A program made the translations under genes and the position numbers. Source: Misgurnus anguillicaudatus (lineage: Eukaryota; Chordata; Actinopteri; Cypriniformes; Cobitidae). From it: a DNA stretch of 64,000 nt. The DNA lies in contig NC_073352.2 of assembly GCF_027580225.2 (NCBI RefSeq), positions 932,501 to 996,500 of the forward strand. Direction: 5' to 3'. Below the pieces are notes generated by a model. It saw only the letters and a program-made list of their open reading frames with translations. It searched no databases and was not told the DNA's origin. Positions 1 through 11,464 of this stretch are shown here, in pieces (the first letter of the stretch is position 1; each line of letters begins with the position of its first letter).

Positions 1-304
1 CACAGGAAGTGATCGTCGAACCCTGCCAACGACCAGTATCATCCCTGCACAGCCAACACATCCGAGACGAAGTGGCCACCAACGCCCGCAAAGCAACGTG
101 GGTAATGGCCCTCCAAGGATGCAAAGTCAAGGCACGATACGCACAAGTCTGCATTAAGAAATGGACTGGCTGCATGCCAAACAACTCACCTGCCACAGGT
201 ACTGTGAAGGAAACGTTTGCCAGGGCATGCCAACAGCCTAAACGATTGATGCTCCTACAAAGCAGGAGCAGGTGTTCTGTAGGTGAGCAACAAACACTGC
301 ACAC

Positions 305-615
305 TCCAACATGAGCCTCCAGCCATCTCAATATGCAGACGTCGCAGCAATCCTGATCACTTCCCAAACTGCAGCAGCACACAACATCACAGAACTCCTT
401 ATCTGCACAGACTCAAAGTAAGTCAGATTAAGTTTCACACATCATCTCTCTGGGTGGAGAGAGAATGGATACAAACTGCTAACAACAAGCCAGTCAAGCA
501 TCAACACCTGTTCCAAGCCACAACCACGGAGCACAACATGCTTGGTATCTGAAGAAGGCCATTCGAAACAGCACGGACAAGATAAAGACTTTAACAATTA
601 AATAGATGCCCTCAC
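305..615 (+). pseudogene. Degenerate retroviral-type RNase H fragment (old endogenous element)
   Basis: Two forward frames together show the signature of a reverse-transcriptase-linked RNase H. Around 401-418 one frame reads ICTDSK, like the TDS metal-binding region, and then meets a stop. Around 484-501 another frame reads NKPVKH, typical of the C-terminal half of retroviral RNase H. A third stretch near 558-612 fits the end of the domain. The reading frame therefore breaks at least twice, so this is a dead fragment. No reverse transcriptase or integrase core could be recognised around it. It could come from an endogenous retrovirus or another LTR element with a retroviral-type RNase H. No intact protein is encoded. 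Confidence 0.45.
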
Positions 616-1056
616 AAAAACTGGTGCACTACATGATTGACAACCCGTGGGTACAAACAACCCACCCACCCGCCCAACTGTGATTGCACTGACCTGCGGC
701 CAGCACACGCCCACCACCACAGTGCCCATCACACAGCCACTTACACTGGCTCCACATATCTCAAACAGTGACATAGCTGCATTACATGCCTCTGACACCA
801 CCATACGAGCTATGTCAACCACCTCTAAGACCCCTCCACCTGCCCTATCATGAAACAGCATGCACCTGACACCAAGTCACAAGAGCCACGTACGAACCAC
901 TAAAACAGGTGGCTACGACTGGAAGTCATCATGAGAGGAACTGGACGTGGATGACAATGTTTGGTACAACAGCTTTGCACAGTCACTTTACACAACTCAC
1001 CAGTGACTGTCGAAGAAAGTTCTGCCATGCCTTATTGGTCCTTAGCTGTTTTCTGT
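616..1056. other. Non-coding stretch downstream of the RNase H remnant
   Basis: No convincing coding signal is visible. Both strands hold short open frames (647-853 forward, 598-861 reverse), but they are low-complexity, rich in threonine/proline or valine/glycine, and overlap each other. This is probably more of the decayed retroelement (pol to env spacing), without a recognisable domain. Confidence 0.3.
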
Positions 1057-1165
1057 AACTTTGTTAATATGATACAACTCTAAGAATGTGTTTCTCTCTT
1101 CCTGTCTTTTCCAACTTTGTTAATATGATACAACTTTAAGAATATGTTTCTCTCTTCTTCTCTTT
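1057..1165 (+). repeat. Two-copy direct repeat, 56-bp period
   Basis: A block starting AACTTTGTTAATATGATAC at 1,057 repeats at 1,113 with only a few changes and ends in a pyrimidine-rich TTTCTCTCTTC tract. It lies just upstream of a TATA-like box, so it may belong to the promoter part of an LTR-like terminal repeat. Confidence 0.7.
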
Positions 1166-1340
1166 TTTGGTTTTTTGTAAATTTATTTATAGATTATTTT
1201 TTCATTTGTGTATTGCATATCTGTGTATTTGTACAATTTGTACATTTTGAGAAATGTATTTTGATGAATTTCGATGGTTGCTTGTATCTTGAGCTCTCTC
1301 TTTTGGAGAGAAAGTGTATACAGGTCAAAGGTGAACACCC

Positions 1341-1350
1341 TATTTAAGGG
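1341..1350 (+). promoter_or_regulatory. TATA-like box TATTTAAGGG
   Basis: TATTTAAGGG sits about 45 bp upstream of the hammerhead-like motif. A TATA-type box near a folded motif would be expected in the terminal repeat of a retroelement. This is a weak call from sequence alone. Confidence 0.25.
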
Positions 1351-1372
1351 AACACCTGTGATTAATTTGTGA

Positions 1373-1432
1373 AATCGCCAGTGCGCTGAAGAAGGGCGTT
1401 CAGCCCGAAACGTTCGTTGTGGGTGATTGTGG
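1373..1432 (+). other. Hammerhead-ribozyme-like fold
   Basis: The segment contains CTGAAGA, which fits the hammerhead CUGANGA box. It then has a helix GGGC-GTTCA-GCCC followed directly by GAAAC, and a tiny third helix ACG-TT-CGT. An outer helix pairs AATCGCC (from 1,373) with GGGTGATT (about 1,421-1,428), counting one G-T pair. Against the call, one extra A sits between CTGAAGA and helix II, and the pairs next to the core in helix I are missing. Hammerheads are known from terminal repeats of Penelope-like retroelements, but no Penelope protein is visible here. Confidence 0.25.
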
Positions 1433-2460
1433 AAAACTCCCTGCTGGACTGATGATCTGATGTCACTCCCTAGACTCACGTATTTGTGCACATGCGCAGT
1501 TTCGCCATTTTACTTTATAGTTCACTGCTGACACGATTACAGCTGCTCCTGAGTTGCATGTTAATTGTATACTTTTCTGTTGTGTTGCCGTGTGCATTAT
1601 TGAGAACGTAAGTGCACAATATTATGTCAATGATGGTATTGCATGTGTCTTTATTTGTTTAGTTAACATAATATTGTTTCTCTTAATTATAGTTCAGCAT
1701 GCTCACGTCTTCTGTAATGATAATAACGTGCTGTTAATATATAACTTAGAAACAATAGTTAATATCTTGATTTATGCATGTGTTGTACATTTGTTAATTA
1801 TAATCCTGTTTAGGATTAGGTTAGTTTTGCACTAGCAATGGTATTTGCTTATTGAAATGTTGAAGCGCGTTTCATTGTGCCGTTCGCGCCACCAGTCTGT
1901 CACGTGACTGTTGCACCTGCATATTGACGATATGTTCATTTGTGGTCTTAGACTGACATCTAGTGGCCAATAGATATAACTGCATTCTTTACTTTATTGG
2001 ATTATAGTAATTTCCATTACTACTCGGTATTGTTTTGTGGTTGTATAGCAGTTATTTATTGCATATAATTATTATACTTCAGAGTGAGTAGTTACTTATT
2101 AATCTTTAATCTGTGTATATGTGTAATTGTTATGTACAGGTTTTATTTACATATTCTGTATTTCTTTATTTACAGAAAACCACACCTCACACACATACAG
2201 ACAATTGCACTAACACAAAGCACTGTATTTGCCTGCAAGAATGGGATGTCAATAAGTCTGTTGAATAAATCCAAGGTTGCAGCGACTCTCTTACCGGAGT
2301 ACATAGCCAGCTTGGGTAGCGCCAGCAAATAACGCACACGCACTTCACAGTGATTAAACGCATTTTGAAGCTTGAACTGTGAGTGCTGTCCCTTTCTCAC
2401 ATTATATGACATTATTCACATTGAGGGATTCAGCACCCAGTTTGATTTACCCCATTATTA
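1433..2460. other. AT-rich non-coding stretch
   Basis: There is no coding signal. The open frames at 1,554-1,835 and 2,084-2,332 translate to hydrophobic AT-driven peptides with no recognisable domain. A reverse-strand CTCF-like 15-mer with one mismatch lies at 1,952-1,966. Nothing else is supported. Confidence 0.3.
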
Positions 2461-4687
2461 GTAAGTGTGAGCGTGTTGTTGTATAGAAGATGCTGGACAG
2501 GACCCCATCAGATTGTGGACAAAATCTTTGCTGTTGCATACCAGACCAGGATGGACAGGGAGCAGAAAGAAACAATCTTCAGATGGCTCCATCATAACAC
2601 AACCAACACCATAAACATTGAGGCATAACAGAAAAGGGGGCACTAGTTCCAACTAGACCAAACCGCCTCATTACTGCCTCACCACCAAACAAGCAGCTGC
2701 ATCTTGCATCAAACCCACGCAGGTGCAGCCGCACTAAAGACATTCACCATCTCTGCCCAAGCATTCCTTTTTAAAGGACAACACTGATGACATCTGTGGG
2801 CTGCAGCCCACGAAGATCGACTCCCAGTGTTCCACCTCGGTTAAACCACTAGCCGATGCCACTAACACTCGTAGGTGACTGATGGCTGTTCAACACCCCA
2901 GCCTATACAAACGCTTTAACCTACACCACCACCCACATCAGCCTGCACAACCAGACAAAGTGGATTCAAACTTCAAAAGATGGGATCCTCCGCATTGATG
3001 ACCTGGCACTTGATCACCTTCACAGTGAGTAGTACCACATCAAACTGGAAATCTCACCTTTCTTCAGGGACCACCACTTCATCGTTAACCCTGAACTAGA
3101 AATGAGGATTGCGTAAGGGGGGGACCCAAACTAATTGATGTCACAGCCTTCAACACTGTCCTCAAGAGACTCGCTCGGATGCCCACTACAGACAGCCTTT
3201 GTGTTGTCTGATCTTGGACCGCCACTGATACGGCGCTGTGCCTCCCTGCAGGAATAGGATACGTCCTTACTCTCAGCCTAGCCTTCATCCCATAACGAAG
3301 AGTCAACGGGATGCAAGAGTTCGGTGGAAAGGTGCACAGCTGCCCTCCTGTCAGAAATTCAAATGGAACCATGGAAGGCAGGACACCCAGGCAGAGCCAG
3401 AACCCAACCTCATTCAAATCACCCTTTGCCTGTTTGACCGAATACTGCTGACAGTTAAGAAACACCGGCCATCCAGACTTCATGACCTGCCTAATCATCG
3501 ACCGCCAAAGTCTCCCTGGACTTTAACGGTAGTGAAGGGGGGATATGTAGCATCTGGCTGGACGTCAACTGGAGGTCTCTTCAGTCTGGGTCGTTAACGG
3601 TTTCATGCTGTGACCCTAGATTGAGTTTTGTCACCAGGTCTGCTCGGACGCTTTTATCAGAAGATCCTAATCTCCTGATAACACACATTTCCAGACCTAT
3701 CGACTCTCTCTGGCTGTCTTTATTGCACCAATCTAAGCAAATTAACACCTCAAAGCAATCTTCAAACCGTGGCCAGAGACGAAGCAGCCATGACACAAAA
3801 ATGTGTCTGTCTAAGATCACAGCTAAGACCAAAATAAATTGGTTTAAATTGTATATAATATATATCCTTGTATTGCATGTTTGTATCTGTAATGTACCAC
3901 TTTCTTGTAAAACTATATGGATGCTTTGTTTATCTTAGCATGTCTCATAATTCACATTTATGAGATTACTATTTGATGTGTGTTTAAGTAATATCTTGTC
4001 TACACTCTAATTAATGCCCTTTTCCTTTCCTGATCAATGATGTGCATTATCTCACCATAACTGTTACCAAACTAATTTAAGATTAATCCAAGTTATTATT
4101 GAAACATCTCTGCATTAAACAAACCATGCAGATTAAGTCTTGGAAGAACAAAGACTTGTCTTCCCGCTCGATCAAAACCCTTTTGGATTGGTCATCTGAA
4201 TTTCAAAGGGGTTGGTCTAAGCTCAGGTTAAGAGGCCTGCACCCCAATTCATTGCATCTTACAGTTGGCCTACAGTTCTCAACAACATTCGGTTCATGGC
4301 TGTGGGACCCCTATCCCTCTAGTTTCGGGCATCCGCCACTTGGACAAACTTCAACAAACTGGACAAATTAATCGCCACAGATTAACCAGACCGACGGATT
4401 AACCCAAAAAGGAACAACTCCTATGGACACCTCAGGACTCCGTCACGTGACCACAAACTCAGGAACTCTCTTCCACGCACCAACAGCTGGACGTGCACAT
4501 GCGCATCACAAAAGCCAATGCAAGTATCGCTTGTTCATTCGCTGTAAAAGTTATTGCCCCTTATTAATTAAGGTGTTTCTCAGAGTTCTGATGGTTTGTG
4601 TAGAAGTTAAGTCTATAGTGATATTCCCCTTCTTTTACTCTCTCTCTCTCTTAATTTTCCATTCTTTCTCTTTCATATATGTTTCTC
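2461..4687. other. Decayed retroelement-like non-coding region
   Basis: Base composition changes here to a CA-rich, once-coding look (about 2,480-3,600), like the region around the RNase H remnant, but stops occur in every frame and no domain is recognisable. The longest frames, 3,085-3,498 on the reverse strand and 3,238-3,597 on the forward strand, overlap and are probably chance. It could be the 3' part of the same old retroelement, but this rests on position and composition only. Confidence 0.25.
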
Positions 4688-4709
4688 GTTTGTTTGTTTG
4701 TTTGTTTGT
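4688..4709 (+). repeat. (GTTT)n microsatellite
   Basis: About five perfect copies of a four-base unit GTTT occur just before a TATGTATAG tract. Confidence 0.8.
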
Positions 4710-4752
4710 ATGTATAGTTAGTATCGTATGTTTTTGTAGTGTAACGTAGTTT

Positions 4753-4758
4753 AATAAA
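4753..4758 (+). terminator. AATAAA polyadenylation signal, possible retroelement 3' end
   Basis: AATAAA is followed by CCGGTTTTGC and a T/G-rich stretch (TTGTTTCTGTGTTC) about 35 bp downstream. This is the usual arrangement of a poly(A) signal and downstream element. It may mark the end of the decayed retroelement. Confidence 0.3.
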
Positions 4759-4954
4759 CCGGTTTTGCATTTCACAATTGAATTGTTTCTGTGTTCAATG
4801 CTCATGAAATCAATGTCACTTAATCCGCCTTTAAGATCTTAAAGCTACATGCTTAAAAATACTTTATAGCAGTAAGAATGTTATTTTCTAAAGGCCACGG
4901 AATTAACTTCTTAAATGTACAATAATGAGTATTTGCTGGACAAATACACTAATT

Positions 4955-5011
4955 AGGGGTTCAAGCCCGTAGGGCTGAAACCCTATTGTATTTGTATGGA
5001 TTTTTATTATT
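4955..5011 (+). mobile_element. 5' terminal module, type c (c1)
   Basis: The module starts AGGGGTTCAAGCC and forms a hairpin AGCCC-GTA-GGGCT, followed by an AT-rich stretch ending in TTATTATT. It is separated from its likely body by two nested elements. By bracket order its partner is the body at 10,266-12,040, although that body's 3' end is of the d type. The same module recurs at 12,042. Confidence 0.6.
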
Positions 5012-5065
5012 AGGGTTTCGAGCACGAAGTGCTGAAAACCTATTGTATTTGTCTGTTTTATTATT
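5012..5065 (+). mobile_element. 5' terminal module, type d (d1)
   Basis: The module starts AGGGTTTCGAGC and forms the hairpin AGCAC-GAA-GTGCT. It is followed 54 bp later by a near-identical module (d2). Bracket order pairs it with the body at 7,406-10,265, whose 3' end carries the inverted GCTCGAAACCC. Confidence 0.6.
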
Positions 5066-5109
5066 AGGGTTTCGAGCACGAAGTGCTGAAAACCTATTGT
5101 ATTTGTCTG

Positions 5110-5111
<2 letters not shown>

Positions 5112-5140
<29 letters not shown>

Positions 5141-5141
5141 T
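5112..5141 (+). repeat. (TTA)n microsatellite at the 5' module/body junction
   Basis: About nine TTA copies lie directly after the stacked 5' modules. Tracts of this type, at the same place in sister elements, look like the preferred insertion target. Confidence 0.85.
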
Positions 5142-6895
5142 TTCCGCCATAAAACGCGTCGCCCAGCACAAACCATAAGTCATAGAAACTTGCCACTTGG
5201 TCAACTGGTTGTATATTAGCAGGCTACTCAGATACACTGAATCAGCCAAATCGGCCCATAGGTGGCGCTATAGCAATGCCCGACGCGTTGGGGCTCATAA
5301 CTCCTAAACCGGACATCCTACACTCAAGCGTTTGGTATCATTGTAATCCTTGGCTCCAAACTTAAAAAATGTATATCTCCGATTTCATTTCCGGTATGCA
5401 AATTTTTTCGCTAATTTGCATAATATGCATTTTTAGCCAAAATGAACTAGTCCTAGGTTTTTCGCCCGATCGGAATCGTTCCAATGCAGGAGAAATCTGT
5501 GGAGTGAGTAGGTAAATAATTATCGAACAGAATTTGAAATTCCACTTCAGGGTCGCTAAGGGGCGCCAAAACTCCATACAGGAAGTAGCCTATCGTCACT
5601 GAAATGGCTATAACTCGTGAACGGTTTGAGATATCTTAACGAGGTTTGGTACACATATGTACCAGCTCAGTCCGGAGTCACAGTAAAAAAGATGCGGATT
5701 TTGGGCACTAGGTGGCGCTATAACAGGTTTGAGCTCGGGAATGGCTATTACTACACAACCGTTAGCCCGATACACTTAATATTTGGTATGGTGTGTCTTT
5801 GTGCAATGTACCATGAGGGTCTAGAAGGACATTGGCGTATCTTCAAAAACATGGCCGTCGTCGGCCAATGAAGGTTGAGGACTGATTTGACAGGGTTAAC
5901 AAAGGTCGATCGAAACGAAACGCATTGTGCTTCTTCGTGTACTGCTCCTGAAGGCCTGTAAGAATTATGGTGTCATTTGGGCACTAGGGGGCGTAATACC
6001 GTATTTAGGTGCCTGTATCACGTGACGTTTGACATACACAAACAAACATGACATCATATGATAGATCGGCTCATGACAAAAAACTTTGCCTCTTGAAGCG
6101 TTGCTGTCAATCAAACGGTTCGTTAGTTATTGGCAATAACGTTCAAACCTACTTTTGCGAACTAGTCCTAGGTTTTTCGCCCGATCTGAACCTAACCAAG
6201 GCTGATTGATTCTGTGGAGTGTGAATATGAATAATTATCAAAAAAAAGTTGAAATTTGTATTCAAACACGCAAGGAGTGGCCAAAAACCGAACTGGGCGG
6301 AGCTTAAAACATTTAAACAACCATAACTCGAGAGGTGTTTGAGATATCATCATGGGGCTTGAATTATATGTGTAGGCCATCGGTCTAAGGTTGTGATATA
6401 AAAAGCTTGCCGATCGGTCACTAGATGGCGCTATAATGGGGAAAATGGCACTAAATACTGTGATTATGCAACGGTTACAGGTAAATAAGCCTATAACTTT
6501 ATCTGTGATCAACACATTTTCATGGTCATTGTTTTTGTATGATCCTGAATTGTTTTCGAATCCTATGATACCAAGCATGACAGGTTTCGAGTTACGGTTC
6601 GACCAGAACTGTGTTTTAGCTCATAAAAACAATCACTAATATCTTCGTAACCGTAAATCCTATCGACTCGAAAACACCATAGGAAGAACCTTACTTTACC
6701 TTCTGAACAAAAAGCTTTATTGGCGTTATATTAAAATTTTCATCAGAAATGGTCAAAAAATGCGAAAAACCAAAATTTACTTAAAATGTTAATGTATTCA
6801 AGGTTGTATCTTCAAAAAACCTATGCGTAATGACACGGTGCTTGGTAATTGTGATGGTAGTCAGGACCTGAGGGAGTATGCACAGTTTCGTTTGC

Positions 6896-6910
6896 AGCGC
6901 CACCTAGTGG
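6896..6910 (-). promoter_or_regulatory. Perfect CTCF-consensus-like 15-mer
   Basis: The reverse strand reads CCACTAGGTGGCGCT, matching CCASYAGRKGGCRSY at all 15 positions. It lies in element D2. Binding is not shown by sequence alone. Confidence 0.5.
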
Positions 6911-7987
6911 TCGGATGCATATTTTACACGCCAATAGTCAACGTATTTAAATGGGACTTGTTTCATAGGAGTCCTGAATTGTTGCAGAGTCCAACGATAC
7001 GAAACATGCCAAGTTTCGCCTTACACTTAGTCCTGGGGTTACCAGAACACAATTCAGGAGGACATTAAATATGTCAAGCATAATCTTTGCAGCTGTGTTT
7101 GCTGTCCACTGTAGGTCTTTGTGGTCTGCTGCGCTGCAGAATAACTCATTCTCATTAACAAATTATCCTCATAACGTCACATTAAGGACGTTACATGTTT
7201 GTCCTATAGGTGCACGTGTGTGTAAGCATACATTGTCTGTATGATCTGTTTTTGACCATCTCTTTCGTTTTGTCTGGAGCGAGGTGGTCTATCATTCATT
7301 GTGGCTGTGTTCGGGTGTAACTTTTCAGCCTGGTCAGCGACGTCTGACGTTTTTGACGTGCTTTTATGCTCGAAACCCGGCAATTGCTGCTTGCAGCTAT
7401 ATTTATTATTATTATTTATTATTTTTCCGCCTTAAAACGCGTTGCCCAGCCCAAACCGTAAGTCGTAGAAACTTGCCACTTGGTCAACTGGTTGTATATT
7501 AGCAGGCTACTCAGATACAGTGAATCAGCCAAATCGGCCCATAGGTGGCGCTATACCAATGCCCGACGCGTTAGGGCTCATAACTCCTAAACCGGACATC
7601 ATACACTCAAGTGTTTGGTATCATTGTAATCCCTGGCTCCAAACTTAAAAAATGTATATCTCCGATTTCATTTCCGGTATGCAAATTTTTTCGCTAATTT
7701 GCATAATATGCATTTCAAGCCAAAATGAACTAGTCCTAGGTTTTTCGCCCGATCGGAATCGTTCCAATGCAGGAGAAATCTGTGGAGTGAGTAGGTAAAT
7801 AATTATCGAACAGAATTTGAAATTCCGCTTCAGGGTCACTAGGGGGCGCCAAGACTTAATACAGGAAGTAGCCTATCGTCACTGAAATGGCTATAACTCG
7901 TGAACGGTTTGAGATATCTTAACGAGGTTTGGTACACATATGTACCAGCTCACTCCGGGATCACAGTAAAAAAGATGCGGATTTTGG

Positions 7988-8002
7988 CCACTAGGTGGCG
8001 CT
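7988..8002 (+). promoter_or_regulatory. Perfect CTCF-consensus-like 15-mer
   Basis: The forward strand reads CCACTAGGTGGCGCT. The equivalent site in D2 (5,705) differs at the first base. Confidence 0.5.
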
Positions 8003-9347
8003 GTAACAGGCTTGAGATCGGGAATGGCTATTACTACACAACCGTTAGCCCGATACACTTAATATTTTGTATGGTATGTCTTTGTGCAATGTACCATGAG
8101 GGTCTAGAAGGACATTGGCGTATCTTCAAAAACATGGCCGTCGTCGGCCAATGAAGGTTGAGGACTGATTTGACAGGGTTAACAAAGGTCGATCGGAACG
8201 AAACGCACTGTGCTTCTTCGTGTACTGCTCCTGAAGGCCTGTAAGAATTTTGGTGTCATTTGGCCACTAGGGGGCGTAATACCGTATTTCGGTGCCTGTA
8301 TCACGTAACGTTTGACGTACACAAACAAACATGACATCATATGATAGATCGGCTCATGACGAAAAACTTTGCCTCTGGAAGCGTTGCTGTCAATCAAACG
8401 GTTTGTGAGTTATTGGCGATAACGTTCAAACATACTTTTGCGAACTAGTCATTGGTTTTTCGACCGATCTGAAACTAACCAAGGCTGATTGATTCTGTGG
8501 AGTGTGACTATAAATAATTATAAAAAAAAATTGGAAATTTAAATTCAATCACTCAAGGAGTGGCCAAAAACCAAACTGGGCGGAGCTTAAAACATTAAAA
8601 CAGCCATAACTCGAGAGTCGTTTGAGATATCATCACGGTGCTTGAATCATATTTGTAGGCCATCGGTCTAAGGCCGTGATATAAAAATCTCGCCGATCGG
8701 ACACTAGATGGCGCTATAACGGGGAAAATGGCACTAAATACTGTGATTATGCAATGGTTACAACTTTCACGCCTATAATTTTATCTGTGGTCAAGAGATT
8801 TTCATGGGAGTTGTTTTTTTTATCATCCTGAATTGTTTCCAAGTCCTACGATACCAAACATACCAGGTTTTGCCTTACGGTTAGTTATGCACTGCAAAAA
8901 CTGTGCTTACAAAACATGCGTGAATAACTCCGCGAGGGTTATTCCGATCGACTCGAAAACACCATAGGAAGAAATTTACTTTACCTTCTGAACAAAAAAC
9001 TCTATTGGCGTTATGTTAAAATTTCCATCAGAAATGGCCGAAAATTGCAAAAAACGAAAAATTACATTCATTTTTTGTGTTTTCTACACATAAATGGTTA
9101 TAACTCAGCTATGAAATGACATTTTTCTACCAGATTTGATATGCTGATGTCTGAGCAGAGTCTGAGGCAATACAAAGAAAATTGTTTGCCTACACCACTA
9201 GTTGGCCTCATAATTGAACAAAACCTTTGACATTGAGTAAGACTAATGGTCATACAATTGTTTCTTCACTAAACTAAAGTGAATAGCCATGATACTAGCT
9301 ACATGTAACACAGTCATGACCCGAGGTTACATGCACGAGTTTGACAT

Positions 9348-9362
9348 AGCGCCACCTAGTGG
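9348..9362 (-). promoter_or_regulatory. Perfect CTCF-consensus-like 15-mer
   Basis: The forward strand reads AGCGCCACCTAGTGG, the inverse of the CTCF-like consensus. The same local context recurs at 11,450. Confidence 0.5.
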
Positions 9363-10829
9363 TTATTTGTTATTTTCACTTAAAAATACTGCAACCTTAC
9401 ATCTAAAATCATGAGTCATCATAGATTGTGCCTTTCATGGCTTTGAGTATAATCATTGGTGGATTGCAGTTCACTCCCTAGCAACCAATGAGAATACCCT
9501 AGCAACCATTTAGCAAGAGCTGTATCTCAGTATCAGAACATCTTAGAGACATGGGGTTCGGCTATGACGACAACTATGAACAAGTGTGTCTGGTAGCTTA
9601 CTTTTCATCATTTATTTTGTACAATGCAGCAAATCTACTCAGGCATGCCCTTAAAGGTCATAAGATCCCAAATCGCTTGAACCCAGGCGAATGACTTCAC
9701 ATTAAGCACGTGACATGTTTGTCCTATAGGTGCACGTGTGTTTAAGCATACATAGTCTGTATGAACTGTTTCTGACCATCTCTTTCGTTTTTGTGGATGC
9801 TGGATCAGCCTGGTCGACGACGTCTGACATCTTTGATGTGCTGTCCACTGTAAGTCTTTGCGGTCTGCTGCGCTGCTGTTTGTGTCGTATATGCACGTCT
9901 GCAGTCTGTTTGAACCATTGATGACCATACCACGACTCAATGGCCTTTTAGTTAAACTAAACACAGCCATTTCTGAATTGTATGTTTCCGTATAAATCTG
10001 AATAACTTATTCTCGTTAACAAATTATCCTTATAACTTCACATTAAGGACATTAAATGTTTGTCTTATAGGTGCACATGTGTGTAAGCATAAATAGTCTG
10101 TATGATCCGTTTTTGACCATCTCTTTCGTTTTTCTGGAGCGAGGTGGTCTATCATTCATTGTGTCTGTATTCGGGTGCAACTCCTCACCCTGGTAATCGA
10201 CGTCTGACGTTTTTGACGTGCTTTAATGCTCGAAACCCGGCAATTGCTGCTTGCAGCTATATTTATTATTATTTTTCCACGGTAAAACGCGTTGCCCAGC
10301 CCAAACCGTAAGTCGTAGAAACTTGCCACTTGGTCAACTGGTTGTATATTAGCAGGCTACTCAGATACAGTGAATCAGCCAAATCGGCCCATAGGTGGCG
10401 CTATAGCAATGCCCGACGCGTTGGTGCTCATAACTCCTAAACCGGACATCAGACAGTCAAGTGTTTGGTATCATTGTAATCCCTGGTTCCAAACTTAAAA
10501 AATGTATATCTCCGATTTTATTTCCGTCATAAAATTTTTTCTGTATTTTCGATTTTGTCGAAAAAAATAAAAACGAACTAGTCCTAGGTTTTTCGCTCGA
10601 TCAGAATCGTTCCAGTGCTAAAATGTTCCTTGGAGTTCGAATATCAATAATTATTAAAAAAAAGTTGAACTTTCGACTCACGGTCGACATGCCACGCCCA
10701 AACGTCTGAAGTGTGCGCAGCCAATTGGACTTTTTTGGCTATAACTGGGGACAGAAATGAAGTATCAACACGACACTTGGTATTTGTGATGACAGTCATG
10801 GCTTGAGGTTGCGTGCCTCGTTTCGTCAC

Positions 10830-10844
10830 AGCGCCACCTAGTGG
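10830..10844 (-). promoter_or_regulatory. Perfect CTCF-consensus-like 15-mer
   Basis: AGCGCCACCTAGTGG on the forward strand; the inverse matches all 15 positions of the CTCF-like consensus. Confidence 0.5.
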
Positions 10845-11449
10845 CCAGACAAATCATGTAAATGCTTATAACTTAGGCTAAGTTTGACGTATTTTCATGG
10901 GACTTTTTTACTAAGAGTTTTGAATTGTTGCCGAGTCCAACGATACCAAACATGCCAGGTTTCGCCTTACGGTTAGCCCTGCACAGCAAAATAGCGCTTA
11001 AAAAACATGCGTGAATAACTCCGCGAGGGTTATTCCGATCGACTCGAAATAACCATAGGAAGAAATTAACTTGAACTTCTGAACAAAAAGTTCTATTGGT
11101 GTTATGTTAAAATTTCCATCAGAAATGGCCGAAAATTGCAAAAAACGAAAAATTACATTCATTTTTTGTGTTTTTTAGATATAAATGCTTATAACTCTGC
11201 AACGAAATGACATTTTTTCACCAAATTTGATACGCTGATGTCTGAGCAGAGTCTGAGGCAATACAAAAAAAATGGTATGCCTGCACCACTAGTTGGCCTC
11301 ATAATTGAACAAAACCTTTGACATTGAGTAAGCCCAATGGTCATACAACTGTTGACTGTTGACAACTGTACTAAACTAAAGTGAATAGCCGTGATTCTAG
11401 CTACAAGTAACACAGTCATGACCTGAGGTTGCATGCACGAGTCTGTCTT

Positions 11450-11464
11450 AGCGCCACCTAGTGG
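11450..11464 (-). promoter_or_regulatory. Perfect CTCF-consensus-like 15-mer
   Basis: AGCGCCACCTAGTGG on the forward strand, in a context homologous to the site at 9,348, so this copy was inherited with the element. Confidence 0.5.

Larger units (their letters stand above)
5066..7405 (+). mobile_element. Helentron/HINE-like element, type d, complete (D2)
   Basis: The element starts with AGGGTTTCGAGC and a terminal hairpin, then a (TTA)n tract. Near the 3' end GCTCGAAACCC (7,368-7,378) is the inverse of the 5' end, and it is followed by a second hairpin GCTGC-TT-GCAGC and an AT-rich end. The inverted repeat lies inside the 3' end by about 27 bp, so the termini are asymmetric. The interior is non-coding, with CTCF-like motifs at 5,705, 6,418 and 6,896. 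Open frames inside (such as 6,192-6,578 reverse) also occur broken in sister copies and look like chance. The class is inferred from end structure; no transposase or Rep/helicase is encoded. Confidence 0.55.
7406..10265 (+). mobile_element. Helentron/HINE-like element body, type d (D1)
   Basis: The first 1.5 kb closely follows D2 from its (TTA)n tract onward. The 3' end repeats GCTCGAAACCC (10,228-10,238) and the GCTGC-TT-GCAGC hairpin. It has no 5' module of its own next to it; the displaced module at 5,012 fits. The 3' part contains a local duplication: the block at about 9,695-9,845 recurs at about 10,035-10,215. CTCF-like motifs lie at 7,836, 7,988, 8,264, 8,701 and 9,348. There is no coding sequence. 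Confidence 0.55.

Noticed and set aside
1554..2332. Hydrophobic forward frames that might be membrane proteins
   Set aside because: The hydrophobic runs come from T-rich DNA. Codon use and composition match the surrounding non-coding sequence.
3085..3597. Overlapping 119- and 137-residue frames on opposite strands
   Set aside because: They overlap each other, match no family I recognise, and lie in a decayed repeat region.
4903..5219. Overlapping frames on both strands across the c/d 5' modules
   Set aside because: Low-complexity isoleucine/asparagine/leucine tracts from (TTA)n and duplicated modules.
5617..8154. 84-residue frames at 5,617-5,871 and 7,900-8,154 with similar sequence
   Set aside because: Sister copies of one element. 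The frame is short, has no domain, and is not kept in the third copy or in C2.
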